Assembly: GCA_003508835.1 (NCBI GenBank)
Contig: PUFA01000062.1
Span: forward strand, 1,340,001 to 1,404,000
From: Eonycteris spelaea
Taxonomy: Eukaryota > Chordata > Mammalia > Chiroptera > Pteropodidae
Direction of reading: 5' to 3'
DNA: 64,000 nucleotides
Shown: positions 45,437 through 56,480 of the stretch, piece by piece
Numbering within the stretch: position 1 is the stretch's first letter
Layout of the letters: every line of letters starts with the position of its first letter
The notes under the pieces: generated by a model
Database searches by the model: none
What the model was told of the DNA's origin: nothing
The model's input: the letters and a program-made list of their open reading frames with translations, nothing else
Made by a program: the position numbers and the translations under genes

Positions 45437-45600
45437 TGAGAGGTAGCATAATGTACTTGTTAAGAACATGAAAGACAAAGTTGGGATTTAAACTCAGGTT
45501 CATGTGTCTGAGCCTGGGCATATTGCATAGTCTTTTTATGCCTTAGTTTCCTTAATTGTAAAATAGGTATTAATAACAATACTTTTAGTATCTTTGAGAA
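45437..45600 (+). mobile_element. MIR SINE
   Basis: gaggtagcataatgtacttg ttaagaacatg, ggatttaaactcaggttcat, tatgccttagtttccttaat tgtaaaataggtattaataa: clear forward MIR, 5' and core. Confidence 0.85.
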
Positions 45601-47059
45601 GGAGAATCTAATAAATAGCTCCTCCCTTCCCCACCTAATTTCTATACCAATTGAGAAATGACAAAAGAGTCAGCAGAGAGCTCAAACATAAAAGTAAGAG
45701 CCTAAATGGAATTGTTCCTGCCTGTCCACCCAGACTAGATTTTGTAACATGGCATCAGAGAGAAAATTAAGTTTGCAGGACAGTCTCACAAAAATGTCTT
45801 CACCCTACTGATTCTTAAAGAAGAAAACATCAGAAATCAAATCCCTGTTTAGGAATTCTCAAAGGCAAGCTCCAAACATTTGAGTAAATGGATTAGAAGC
45901 TGTAGCCTAATGTTCAGGTAACTCATTCTACTTTTACATGGAAGAATGAGTCAAGAGGTAGAAATATATAGTAAAAATTACTATTCATGGAAGTTCCTCA
46001 CTAAATTCCCCTTCTTTTTTATTTTCTTAGCCAATTAGGATTAACCTTTCAGATTATGCTCATGCAAACATCTGGTGTCTTGAGAAGGTTCCTACCTTCT
46101 TGAGGTCAAGTGTCTAACTCTTCAATCCTAACTGCTGTCCTAAGGGTATTCTGTTAGGACTGCTGGTAGCAATGTAGATTTCGCCCATGGCACTTTGAAA
46201 TGGATTAGAATGAAGCATTAATAAAATTCATCCCCATTCCAAATAATGTCAAAACTATATTTTCCATATACAAGGAGATTAAATAAACACATTGACGGAT
46301 AGTAAACTAGATGAATTGCATTAATGAATAATTAATTCCATGAAGGTTCTCCAACAGCACAGAAAAATCATAGTTTTAAATATAAATCCCATCCAAAGGT
46401 CAAATACTCAAACTGAAATTAAGTCCAAAAATTAAATGCCTGGATTTGGACTGAATTTCCCACATTTTCCAAGAAGGTAAAGATTTCAAGTCTCCCATCT
46501 CATGGTTAGAACATGTGTTACACTTTTTGGTTTAGAGAATATGATCCCTATGCACAGAGACCCAATAGGTATTTACAGCTCCATATCCGTAGCTAAGCCT
46601 CATTCTTTGAGAGATCTTTGGGATCTGTGGACAGATAAACGGAGCCAAAAAAGGATCAAAAATAGTGTCAGGGTTAGTCCTAGTGAAGGTGACTTCGGGG
46701 CATGATGGACTGCCACCTCCCTTCCCTAGACTGGATCTCCGAGTGGCCCTTCAATAACAAGCTGATACTTGTTATTGAAATAATGCTGTTAAGAATCACA
46801 TACTGGTCAAAAATTGAATATGTGAATCTATGAATTTTGGGTTGTTTCTTTCTAACATGTTGAATGTGATGCAACAGAAACTGTTTTTTTTAAGCATTTT
46901 TACTTGCTCGTTAGAATTTGGGCTCAAAGGATTTCTATCTTTAAATTTCTCATTTGTTTTAAACTGATTTTGTCTGTTCCACTAATTATTTAAAAACATT
47001 GAAAATATTAATTAAAATAGCATAAAATTACTTATATAAATGTTAAATATTTCATATGA
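45601..47059. other. Unassigned DNA with a perfect hairpin
   Basis: No transposon recognised. Hairpin at 46750-46779. 46190-46420 is TAAT-rich (attaattcc) and possibly constrained. Confidence 0.4.
46750..46779. repeat. Perfect 12-bp inverted repeat, 6-nt loop
   Basis: ttcaataacaag (46750-46761), loop ctgata, cttgttattgaa (46768-46779): exact complementarity over 12 bp. Confidence 0.97.
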
Positions 47060-47430
47060 TCTTATGTAACCATTAAAAATGTAAAAGAAGAAAATTTTTA
47101 TAAAACTTTTGTAAGTGCCTAAAATTAAACAGCATGTATATATATTTTTACTTTTAATGATGTTCATAATATATAGCTAAGTGAGAAGAGCAAGTTACTT
47201 TGTATGTATAGCTTGACTATCTAAAAAATATCACATATACATGCATACATCATGTTTATGCATGAGACTTGATAAATACCATATATAAATAGAAAAATAT
47301 CCAAAAGCATTACCCTAAACTATTATTAATGGTCTGTTGGGTAGATAGGATTATATATGTATATATTTTTCACCTGATTTTTTGGTAGCAATCTTATTAA
47401 GAAAAAAATAATAAAAAACACAATATAAAA
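47060..47430 (+). mobile_element. L1M 3' UTR (L1M4-like)
   Basis: atgtaaccattaaaaatgta, gatgttcataatatatagct aagtgagaagagcaagttac, ataaatagaaaaatatccaa aagcattaccc, ggtctgttgggtagatagga: old L1 ORF2 end and 3' UTR. Confidence 0.75.
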
Positions 47431-48599
47431 ATAAAAATTAAAACTATTGTCGACTTTAAAATATTTTCTTAATTGCTTCATAATTCCAAATTTATTGTTA
47501 GATAATTATGACTATTCCATTTGTTTTTGTAATTTCATTGATCTATTTTGATTCATTTCATGATTTTTGAATCCATATTATTATCATTACTTAGTACTCT
47601 AGAAAAAGCATAATATGATAATTTATTTATAATTTTTGTTATTATGAGATGAGCAGTATATATAGATATATCAAATATATGTATGTGTATTTATCTACTT
47701 TTAAAGGAAAATAATTATTAATTTTACAAAGTAAAAAGTGTTGGGAAAAATTCTTCCTAAAACACCTTGTTAAAGCAATGTGAAGTTTGCTATATCTCAA
47801 TTTCCATGATATCCCTATATCACCATTATGCAAATTATCAATACCTAAGGATAATCATTTTTGACCATTTGATTGCTTCAAAAAATTTTTACCTAGTCAT
47901 CTGCATCCACTATACCTTTCAGTGTGTGAAAGACAAAGCAGAGTTAGGGACATTGCATGAGATTCTTAATCCCTATGGATCGTGGTGGACCATGTTTCTG
48001 TCAAACCTCTCTTGTCTAATTGATTTATGCCAACATTGTATAATTTGACTTCCATGCCGTGTGCGTGTGTGTGTGTGCGTGTGTGTGTTGACAAGTAGCA
48101 AGAGATTTTACAGCAGTCCAGTCACCTTCCTTCACCTCATTCTGCCTCATGACTCACATATTTCTGAGATGACCAGCCACATATAGATAAATTTCTGGAG
48201 TTATCAGGGGACATCAAAAGACAAAGCAGGCAAGTGTTGAGACAAGAGCTGGCTGAAGTGTGTAGTCCAGCCTGACCATTGACCTACAGTGTCCCCAAGG
48301 ACTGCTGCCCCACCAGGCTTTTCTGATCTGACTACTCAGACTTCACTTCTTTAACTTTTTGCTTTTTAAAAATTAGCTTATATAATCTGGCTTTTGGTGT
48401 TGAGTATTTCCATTATTTAATCCTTTTACAGCATTTTAGATGCCTAACTCAGAATATCTTTCCTTGGAAGAAGTGAAGTTACTGGTCCTGGCAGGCCCAG
48501 GGCACAAGAGTTTGCTGTCTTAAAATCTTGCTACTTTAAACATGATAAAGTCAGTGAAAATGCAGTCTTGGAATTTATATTTATTCTTTCTTTTATTTG
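47431..48599. other. Unassigned AT-rich DNA
   Basis: Nothing recognised besides the (GT)n at 48059-48089 and one octamer ATGCAAAT at 47828-47835. Confidence 0.45.
48059..48089. repeat. (GT)n microsatellite
   Basis: Fifteen GT-type units with two GC substitutions. Confidence 0.95.
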
Positions 48600-49420
48600 T
48601 TCCTTTAGTAAAAAAATAAATAAATACCTACTCTGCCATATCTTGTCTAGGTGCTGTGGATAAAATAGGAAGTAGCAAAGACAAAACTCATGAAGATTAT
48701 GATTAAGTTGGATAAACTGAAAATCCATAAACAAGTGACTATATAATAGGGTTTCATGTGGTGATAAATTCTATGAAGAAAAATAATGCAAGAAAGGTGG
48801 ATAGCAATTGATGGATGATCAGAGAAGCCTTCAACTCCTCAGGGAGGAGGCATGAATAAAAAGAGAGAGAGCCAAGAAAACGATTGTAGAAAGAGACATC
48901 CTGGTGGATGGAAACAGTAAATTCAAAGGCCCTGAGGCAGAAAGAAACACAGTATGTCTGGACCTCTGAAAAGAAAGAAGATGCCAAGGTGACTGGGGAG
49001 AAGTAAGGAAGAGCTGAGCAATAGGAAATGAGGGTAGATCTATGGGGCCTTGGAAACCATGGGAAGGATTTCAGATTTTCAATTGAGTGTGTTAGGAAGA
49101 CATTGAGGAGGAGTTTTGAGCTGGGGCATGACTTAATCGGATCAATGTATTTAAAATAGAACTCTGGTTGCTGAGCGGAGGCTATATTGTGGGCAGGTAA
49201 GCATGTAGGCAGGAGATACATAAGAAGATGACCACAGCTGACCAGACAAAGAAATACTAGTGGCTCAGACCAAACTGGTAGCGTGAAGGGGCTGAGAAGT
49301 GGCTGTGTGATTGTGATCCAAGAGGAAAAGGGTGCAATTAAATTTGATTCTGGGACCTCAGGAAAGCGTGAATGGTTATGCCATTTGCCCAGATAAGAAC
49401 AACAAAGTAGCTGGCTTACA
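48600..49420 (-). mobile_element. L2 LINE, ORF2 end and 3' UTR, with a long surviving open frame
   Basis: Reverse L2: atcttgtctaggtgctgtgg, tcaactcctcagggaggagg, aattcaaaggccctgaggca g, atggggccttggaaaccatg ggaaggatttcag, gggcatgacttaatcggatc, aactctggttgctgagcgga ggc. On the minus strand one frame stays open for 229 codons (48754-49443), the longest in the window, and shows L2 ORF2 C-terminal motifs such as FCLRAF (family SCLRAF) and ASAQQPEFYF. The reading is L2 ORF2 remnant running on into L2 3' UTR, not a host gene; it lacks the RT core. Confidence 0.88.
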
Positions 49421-50033
49421 TGACTGGTAATGAAGTAATACATATAAAAGCTATTCAGATTCTGTGGGACTTTTCAGTTGTAATATGATTGATATATATT
49501 GAGGATAAGACAACAGAAATTAAACTTTGATCTATTTTTGAATCTCATAAACCCATTATGTACACTGCTGACAAGTGAAAATCTTTGGCATATGACTCAT
49601 TTATTTGTGAAGTCATTTCCTCAGTACACACAGATGGTGTTTGTGAAGACTGTGATAAGGGACTGCCTGTTGGAGGAGCAGGGATTCTCAAAGTCATATG
49701 TGACCATCTCACCTATGGGGGAGAATATGAACATTCTTGTGTCTATACCCTGCCAAAGTCAAAGCCAAATCACAAACCTTTTACTGTCCTTTTCTCTGCT
49801 CTAATATTTAATGTTTTTATTGCCTTTGTCTTTTCTTCTCCTCTACATAGCTCTTGCTAAGTGTTGTCATAGCAACAAGATAGTCTTCACTTAGGAGAAA
49901 TAGTTTGGACAAAACTGAATTGTGAATCAACATCATAAGCAATATAGCTCTTTTTTACATTGCTTTTATGAGCCTGGGTAATATTGAGGAGTCATGCTTA
50001 TATTTAGAGACATTGAACCCACTTTTCTAATGC
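49421..50033. other. Unassigned DNA
   Basis: Two overlapping plus-strand frames (49499-49804, 101 codons; 49585-49860, 91 codons) carry no domain I recognise. Confidence 0.35.
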
Positions 50034-50245
50034 AGAGATCAGCAAACTCATGTAAGGGCAAGATAGTAAATATTTTAATCTTTGAGGGCCATACAGTCTT
50101 TATCACAACCAATTAATTCTGCCTTTGTAGCATGATACAATTATATACAATATGTGAATAAATGGATGTGGCTGTGTTTCAATAAATCTTTATTTACAAA
50201 AACAAGCAGCAGATGGGATTTGGTCAATGGGCCAGTCCCTGATCT
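50034..50245 (-). mobile_element. Nonautonomous hAT (Charlie-group MER) DNA transposon, second copy
   Basis: Inverted relative of 20641-20836: gatcagcaaactcatgtaag, ggcaagatagtaaatatttt aatctttgagggccatacag tc, gtggctgtgtttcaataaat ctttatttacaaaaac, gatttggtcaatgggccagt ccctgatc. Termini are inverted counterparts of each other. Confidence 0.85.
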
Positions 50246-50274
50246 AATGGGTTATACTACCTCTCACTTTCTAA

Positions 50275-50430
50275 GATAGTGTTCAAAGTATGTTCACTAT
50301 GTCATTCATAGCAGAATTCCTGGGCCCTACTTCAGACCTACTGAACTGGATTTTCTGTAGTTATTTGTAACAATCTCCCTCCCCAAGAAAAGCCTAGTCA
50401 AGTGTTAGTTCAAATGCTGAGGTGTATCAA
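50275..50430 (+). mobile_element. MER5A-like nonautonomous hAT element
   Basis: gttcaaagtatgttcactat, cagaattcctgggccctact tcagacctactgaactggat t, then caatctccctccccaagaaa agcctagtcaagtg: MER5A order from the left end. Confidence 0.72.
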
Positions 50431-51626
50431 ACCACCATAAAAGTCTTCCTAAATAGAATAGAGTGCAAATTAACAATGCTTCCACATCTGAAGTCAATAT
50501 CCATCTACTCTAAGTGAGGTACCATATGAGCAGCCCGAATAGTATTTTTAAAAAGGAGGAAGAAATTTGCCAACATTTTAAAGTCAGAAAATTTAACTTG
50601 AAAATGTGGATTTCCAGCTCCCCTTTTAAGTCATAAAACCTGGCAACACAGAGCCCACAGTCTTGCATAGCAAAAATCTGCTACAGGTGAGTCATGAGCA
50701 TAAGGCTGAGGGAAAACACATATGCTCAGATTTAGACCACACTCCCCACCATTCCTTACCACTCTTATATTGTTCCACTTTACCCATTTCAGTTTCAGCA
50801 ATGTCTTCTGTGGTCATTTTTTTTACAACCATTGATTTAATAAATACATCTCAGTATTTATCAACCATGGTTTATCATTGGCTAATTTATCCATCTTTCT
50901 TACTCTAGAACGTGAGGATATATGTCACAAGCTACATATATAAATTTTTTAGGCTTCCCATTTTAACAGAAAGCCTCTAGAATGCAAAAGTAAAAACCAT
51001 TATGCTTCCTGTTGCAGTACCTAAAACTTTGCTATCTCTATGAGGAATGACAGAAGGGACCCTGAACAAGAAATGGCAAGTCAAATGCATGTATTTTTAA
51101 TAAACTGCTGAAATGTTTCAGTGTGACAAAAAGGATCAAGCTGCAATCTTGGTTTAATAAATTAAAGTCTGTTCCAGCACCCCATATTTAAAAAGAAAAA
51201 TGTGTTATTTCCCTTGTATTTCTCCTAGGGAAACTTTTAGATGGAGCCTGCAAGAGGGAATGAAGACAGAGTGTGACTATAAACCTAAGCGTTTCTGGCT
51301 TGCCAAAGCAAACACTGCTTCTCACCTTTTGTGCTTGCTGACAGCTTGTACTGGTTGACACTTCTTTTCATTCCATGCCCTCTCACTTCCTCCTCTATCT
51401 CTACTTTGAGCCCCTGATGGGAAGGGTAGGAGGCATGGAGGAAAGGGGAGAGATCATGCAAAGACAAAATGCATTTCTAAGAAAGATGTCTCTACCAGAG
51501 ATTTCATGTTAAAAAGAAAAAAAAAATCACTTGAAAAGTGTTTATTGCTCTCTTTTTGTAAGAGGAAAGGCATTTATATTCACTCATATTGTCCAATTTT
51601 TAAATGTACTACTAATACCAAGATAG
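50431..51626. other. Unassigned DNA
   Basis: No transposon recognised in ~1.2 kb. Confidence 0.45.
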
Positions 51627-51815
51627 TATAACAAATGGTTATGAGATCAGACACTAAAACAGGTTTAAATGCCAGCTAAACTTCCAAGCTTTATTTTGAG
51701 TGGTAGCATTATTTTTCTAAGTCATTTTCCTCACCTGAAAAATGAAAAGAAAAACACTTTCTGCCTCATAAGAATGTGATGAGGATTAAATCTATGTAAA
51801 GAACTTAATAATGAA
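51627..51815 (+). mobile_element. MIR SINE
   Basis: gttatgagatcagacactaa aacaggtttaaatgccagc, taagtcattttcctcacctg aaaaatgaaaag, ctgcctcataagaatgtgat gaggattaaatctatgtaaa g. Confidence 0.82.
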
Positions 51816-51865
51816 GCCACTCATTTAGTTAACAAAAAGATTGCATTTCTTTCTAATTATTATTT

Positions 51866-52010
51866 TGATCTGTAAAATGTGAATCATATTTTACAAAATA
51901 GAACTTAGCTCATCAAATTATTATGAGGATTTAATCAGACTATCCCCATGAAACATTTATCAAAGTACCTTACACGTGGTGAGTCCTTGATACGTGTCAC
52001 TTGTTATTAA
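51866..52010 (+). mobile_element. MIR SINE, 3' half
   Basis: gatctgtaaaatgtgaatca, ctcatcaaattattatgagg atttaatcag, caaagtaccttacacgtggt gagtccttgatacgtg. Immediately follows another MIR in the same orientation. Confidence 0.75.
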
Positions 52011-52183
52011 AATTTATTACTATAACAATGATTTTTCATAATAATAGTTACAATTATTTGGAAAAGAGATTTATTGTGGAAGAGTTTGCTAATGGTTATC
52101 TAATTTTTCAAACTACAATCCAAATTTATACCATATAAAACCCGTCCTGTATGTGATAATGTGTTGGTATTCTTGGCAGGATG

Positions 52184-52320
52184 TAGAATAACATACTGGA
52201 AGGAAAATAGGGTTTGGAGTCAGGCAGACCTGAATCTAGACCCCACCTCTCTAGTTACTAGTTCAGTGTCTTCAAGTTCATCACATCCAAGTTCGAATTT
52301 GTCATCTCTGAGCCATATTA
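52184..52320 (+). mobile_element. MIR SINE, 5' half
   Basis: aatagggtttggagtcaggc agacctgaatctagacccca c, ctctagttactagttcagtg, then a degraded core. Third MIR in the same orientation within 700 bp. Confidence 0.78.
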
Positions 52321-52534
52321 ACCACATGAATTAGGGTAAAAGCAATTGAAACAGTTTTTGCCAAGCTTCAGTAAGGTGAGCATGTCCATGATATGAAGGC
52401 TTGGCAATCTGCCTTGGGTTCCCAGCACTGCTTTAGTAGTTGGATGCTTTCCAATACAGGTGTGCTTTGCACATGCTCTTGTTCATGTCTGTATAAAGAA
52501 GAGACTCTATGTAGACTACTCCTCTCATCTAACA

Positions 52535-52780
52535 TTGCGGTTCTCCCTAGGGGCAACCTTCCTCCTAGGGGACATTTGGCAATGTCTAGAGACATTTTTT
52601 AATGTCTTGACTTTGGAAGGGGGCTGGCAAGGAGATAGGGATAGGAGGTACTGGCATTTAGTAGGCAGAGGCCAGGGATGCTCTTAAACATTCGGCAAAT
52701 GTACAGGACCCTTCCCCACAGCAAAGAATGTCAAATGGTCCAGCAAAAATGTTGATAGTACTACAGCTGAGAAACTCTGA
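52535..52780 (+). mobile_element. MER20, nonautonomous hAT DNA transposon
   Basis: tagggga catttggcaatgtctagaga c, 'ggtactggcatttagtaggc agaggccagggatgctctta aaca', gtacaggacccttccccaca gcaaagaatgtc, ctgagaaactctg. Second MER20 of the window, same orientation as 2163-2360, with a small internal insertion near 52605-52645. Confidence 0.92.
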
Positions 52781-53189
52781 TCCAATACATTGATATTTGC
52801 ATCGCCTTGGACTTTACTGAGTTGAGAAGTTCAAAGTAAATGTACTAACATTTTAAAAACCAGTCTTAAAAACTGAACCTGAATGACATGATTCTTAGGA
52901 ATAATGAGATCTTCCTATGCCAAAATACTTCCTCTACTCATCTCTACAATTATAGACTTTGATTATTTTTAATTTTTTCCTAGATGAGAAATATATTGCA
53001 TCTCAGTTTCATTGATACACCTGTGTGTTTGTTGTATCTGTGGTAAAAGCACCCAGTATTTGACAAGATAAAGGTAAAGGAACTTGAGCACAATAGGGTC
53101 TGAAACTGGAAGTTTCAGGTGCTAATCATCCAGAGTGACTGGTTTTAGTGCTTCAATTGTTTACTGCTTTGAGTCTCACATACATAAAG
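52781..53189. other. Unassigned DNA
   Basis: Nothing recognised. Confidence 0.45.
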
Positions 53190-53695
53190 CAGTCAGGTGA
53201 ACTTTTTATAAACTGAGTTTAGGACCATTCCCTGATCAAAAACGGCTTCACAGAGTCTTAGGATAAAGCTTAAATCTTTATCCTAGTCTATGAGGGCCTC
53301 TATAATTTGGTGCTCCGCTCACTCAGATCTAGTCACAAGTCTTCCTGCCGTTCCCCTAATAAACCAAGCTCATTCCAGCTTCAGCAACTCAGCCATTTCT
53401 ATTTTATTGGAATACTCTCCTAAATCTTTGTTCATTAAGGTCTCCACTTCTAAGCACACCTAACCTTTCTATTAAAAATATTCTCTCAATACTACCCTTT
53501 GTATATAACACCCCCTTTCTGTGCTTTGTAAAAATAATGCCTATCACTACTTATATAATATCACATATTTCTTTGAATGTGTGTATTATATATCTTTGGC
53601 ATTCTCCTTTTGACTTGTAATCCCCACAAACATCCTGTTAATCAGAATGCCACATCATATAGTTGGCAAATGCTTAGTTAATCTGTATTTTTATA
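53190..53695 (+). mobile_element. L2 LINE, ORF2 end and 3' UTR
   Basis: gaccattccctgatcaaaaa cggc, taggataaagcttaaatctt tatcctagtctatgagggcc tctataatttggtgctccgc, ggtctccacttctaagcaca cc, tgacttgtaatccccacaaa. Confidence 0.78.
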
Positions 53696-54851
53696 TTTCA
53701 TTTTCCACTAAGAAAGGAAAATAGGCCACATCTGTGTGTTGCTAAAAGATGCTAAAAATTACAAAAATTATCAGAATGTTCAATTTGTTAGACTGAAGGC
53801 TCATTGACCAAATATGACCAACAGAGTTTTTAACAAGATTAAATCAGAGTGGCTTTCAGAGGCACCTTATTTTTCAGTTTACCTCAATATCTGATAAACT
53901 ATTATCTGTAGTCTGTGAAGTTACACTAGCACCAGATATACATTCCACATTTCTGTCTCTTATGCACCTTCTGTTGGTTCTGAGGATGTAGGGATCATTT
54001 ATAGTCCATTATTAAATTACATACCCACAAAGGAAAACTTGAAAGATACCATAAGTCAAGAGGCTCAAAAAATGAAGAGAAATGAAGGAGAAATTGAAAA
54101 TATGAGAAACAAATGGCCTTGATTTTTCCTAAACAGAAAACTGCCTATTTTTCATTTACTCAGTAACTTGTTTCATTCAGATGCTCATTTACTTTTATGT
54201 AGAGGTATGCATCCTGCCTTGTTTGAGTTAATATGTTAACATGTCACAGAAAAAATATAAACTCCTTTAAGAGGAAGCAAGGAATAATTTTTTTCTTAGA
54301 AAATTTTTGCTATTGATGTTCATGTTTCTTCTCAAGCTGACTAGATACACCCAATCAGCTTTTAAGGATTAAGTAACTCCTGTTTGTTTGAAATTTTGGT
54401 CTCTCCCTCACCAACCCCACTTCCCAAAACACACAAAACAACAAGTACTTGTAACATTCTGGCTCTTACTTTTCTGTTGGAATTAATCCTGCATAGCATC
54501 CTGACTCCTCTTTATTTATATATGCTCTTTTTGGTTTATCTCATCTGTTTCTATGTTACTGTATGATTTTCACTTGGCCTTTGGTAGATCAGCCCATTTT
54601 TTGCTTGAGCTTCTGACACAAATGCCTGTATCCTGATGACACCATGGCGTTCTCTCCTAGACATTGGACAGACACAAATGTATTCTATCTACTGTGTTAT
54701 TTAGGCTTATTGTAGCCAGATATTTTAAAGCAATGAATGCTGTGTGTGATTTTTCAAGAAACAAAGACAATTATCATGAAAAATTATACTTGGACCATTT
54801 TATTAACGTATTTTTTTCTGTAGCAATGTAAAAGAAAAACTTTCTTTTCGA
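53696..54851. other. Unassigned DNA
   Basis: No transposon recognised. Confidence 0.45.
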
Positions 54852-54896
54852 TATATATATATTTATATGTGTGTATATATATAATCAGAGATATAA

Positions 54897-54942
<46 letters not shown>
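54852..54942. repeat. Compound (TA)n / (GT)21 microsatellite
   Basis: TA-rich lead (54852-54884) then 21 uninterrupted GT units (54901-54942). The plus-strand GT run is read as an HT-type repeat in the minus-strand open frame. Confidence 0.97.
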
Positions 54943-54944
<2 letters not shown>

Positions 54945-56009
54945 TCTTATCTGAAAAAGAAAACCTCTTAGGGGAAAGAGCAGGCAGAGGGAATGTATAA
55001 TCCTCACTCACAGCCTGAATTTATACTTTAACAAAACATAGGACCTGTGACTGTGTATCATTCTGTGTAGTAAGTGGAATCAATCTTTCTTTAGACACTG
55101 TGGTCAAGTTGAAACATCCTAATAGGCATAAGCTGAATATATGAGAATCATTAGTTACATGGTCATGCCCTTTTAAAAAATATTCGTATGTGAGTATTCA
55201 CCAGATTTTTTCAGCAACAACATACCAGGCCAGAGGTTGACAAGATTCATATAATCAGCCATGCAAATGCCACTAATGTAAGCTTCATAATTGCTTTGAA
55301 GCACAATCCGTCATAATTACATCTTCTGAAAGCGAATAAATGACACAATACCTTAAATTATAGGTTTCCTATAGACTGAAGAGTAATCTTTCACTTTCCT
55401 TTTATTCTTTATGTTTTCCTCACACTCTAATTGTTGATAATTCTGGCAAGAGAGATATGCATACAATTTTCCACCTTTTTTTTTTTATAAGACTTTCATT
55501 TAAAAGCAATTTGAAAAATTCCGTGTTAGGAAGCCCAATGGAATGCTAGTGAAAACACATCTGCCGGGTAATTTTTTCATGTAATTATGTAAAGTAAAAC
55601 CTTCACAAACAAAGTAAAGTAAATTAATATCCCCAGCATTAGGTTTTGCAAAATAGCCTAAAGCAGATTTTTCCCCCTAACGAGTAAGTCAGAATTAAAT
55701 TAAAAAGATGCCACCACCAAAATTTAATTGTTTTCTCCCCTTTCATAAAGCTGTAAGTAACTGCTCTTTAGTTAAAGGCTATCGCTGTGTGAAATTCTAC
55801 TTAAGTCTAATAGTAAGTACTATTTTAATTTTCAAGGAAAAATTTGTTATAATGCACACGGTCTTCGCCTACCAATATCCTTTCCCTTTTCCTTCTAATA
55901 GAACCATTATTTTCCCATCTCATCCCTCTTCTTTACTTAGCCCATTCTATTTTCATAGCCACTCCCACTCGGGTATTAAGATGAGAAGAGATATGTTTCA
56001 TTTAGCTTA
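54943..56009. other. Unassigned DNA with conserved-looking blocks
   Basis: No transposon recognised. See 55255-55710. Confidence 0.4.
55255..55710. promoter_or_regulatory. Candidate conserved noncoding element
   Basis: Repeat-poor block with an octamer ATGCAAAT (55261-55268), many TAAT-type cores (ataattgctttg, cataattac, tgtaattatg, aaattaat), and a balanced middle (gtgttaggaagcccaatgga). Interrupted by a T11 tract near 55476. Called on composition only. Confidence 0.28.
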
Positions 56010-56480
56010 CATTGTATACTAAACTATTCCAAAACTTAGTGGTTACCATTTACATACCTCATGATTCAGTGAGTTGGCAATTTAGGCTGTTCTTAGCTGG
56101 TGGATCTTCGCTTTCAGTTAGGCTCAGTTATGTGTTTATTGAGAGCTGCCTGGTTGCTGGACAGTGATTGGTCAGAATGGTCCCAGCAGCAAAGATTCAT
56201 TTCTGCTTCACATGTTTCTCATTATATAGCAGACAAGCCCAGGTTGTTCACGTCAAATCTGGACAGGTTTTTAAGAGAGAAAGGAGAGTCATAAAAGGCC
56301 TCTTGGGGTCTAAGTTCAGAAGTGTCCATTGTCACTTTCACTGTATTCTGTTGGCCAAAACAAGACACAAGGCAAGCCCAGATTTAATGGTTCAGAAAGT
56401 AGAATCCATGTCTTAACGGAAGAAACTCCAAGTCACATTGCAAGGGCCATCAACACAGAGTAGAGAAATTGTAGTTTTGT
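56010..56480 (-). repeat. Ancient L1-3'-UTR/MaLR-class repeat
   Basis: tactaaactattccaaaact tagtggttacc, tcatgattcagtgagttggc aatttaggctg, 'ttctcattatatagcagaca agcccaggttg', ggcctcttggggtctaagtt cagaagtg, ctgtattctgttggccaaaa caagacacaaggcaagccca g, aactccaagtcacattgcaa gggcc. The order is a well-known old eutherian repeat; name not fixed. Confidence 0.65.

Noticed and set aside
48754..49443. 229-codon open frame as a protein-coding gene
   Set aside because: Its peptide carries L2 ORF2 C-terminal motifs and the DNA is L2 in reverse, so it is a transposon remnant.
54784..55011. His-Thr repeat protein on the minus strand
   Set aside because: Encoded by the (GT)21 microsatellite.
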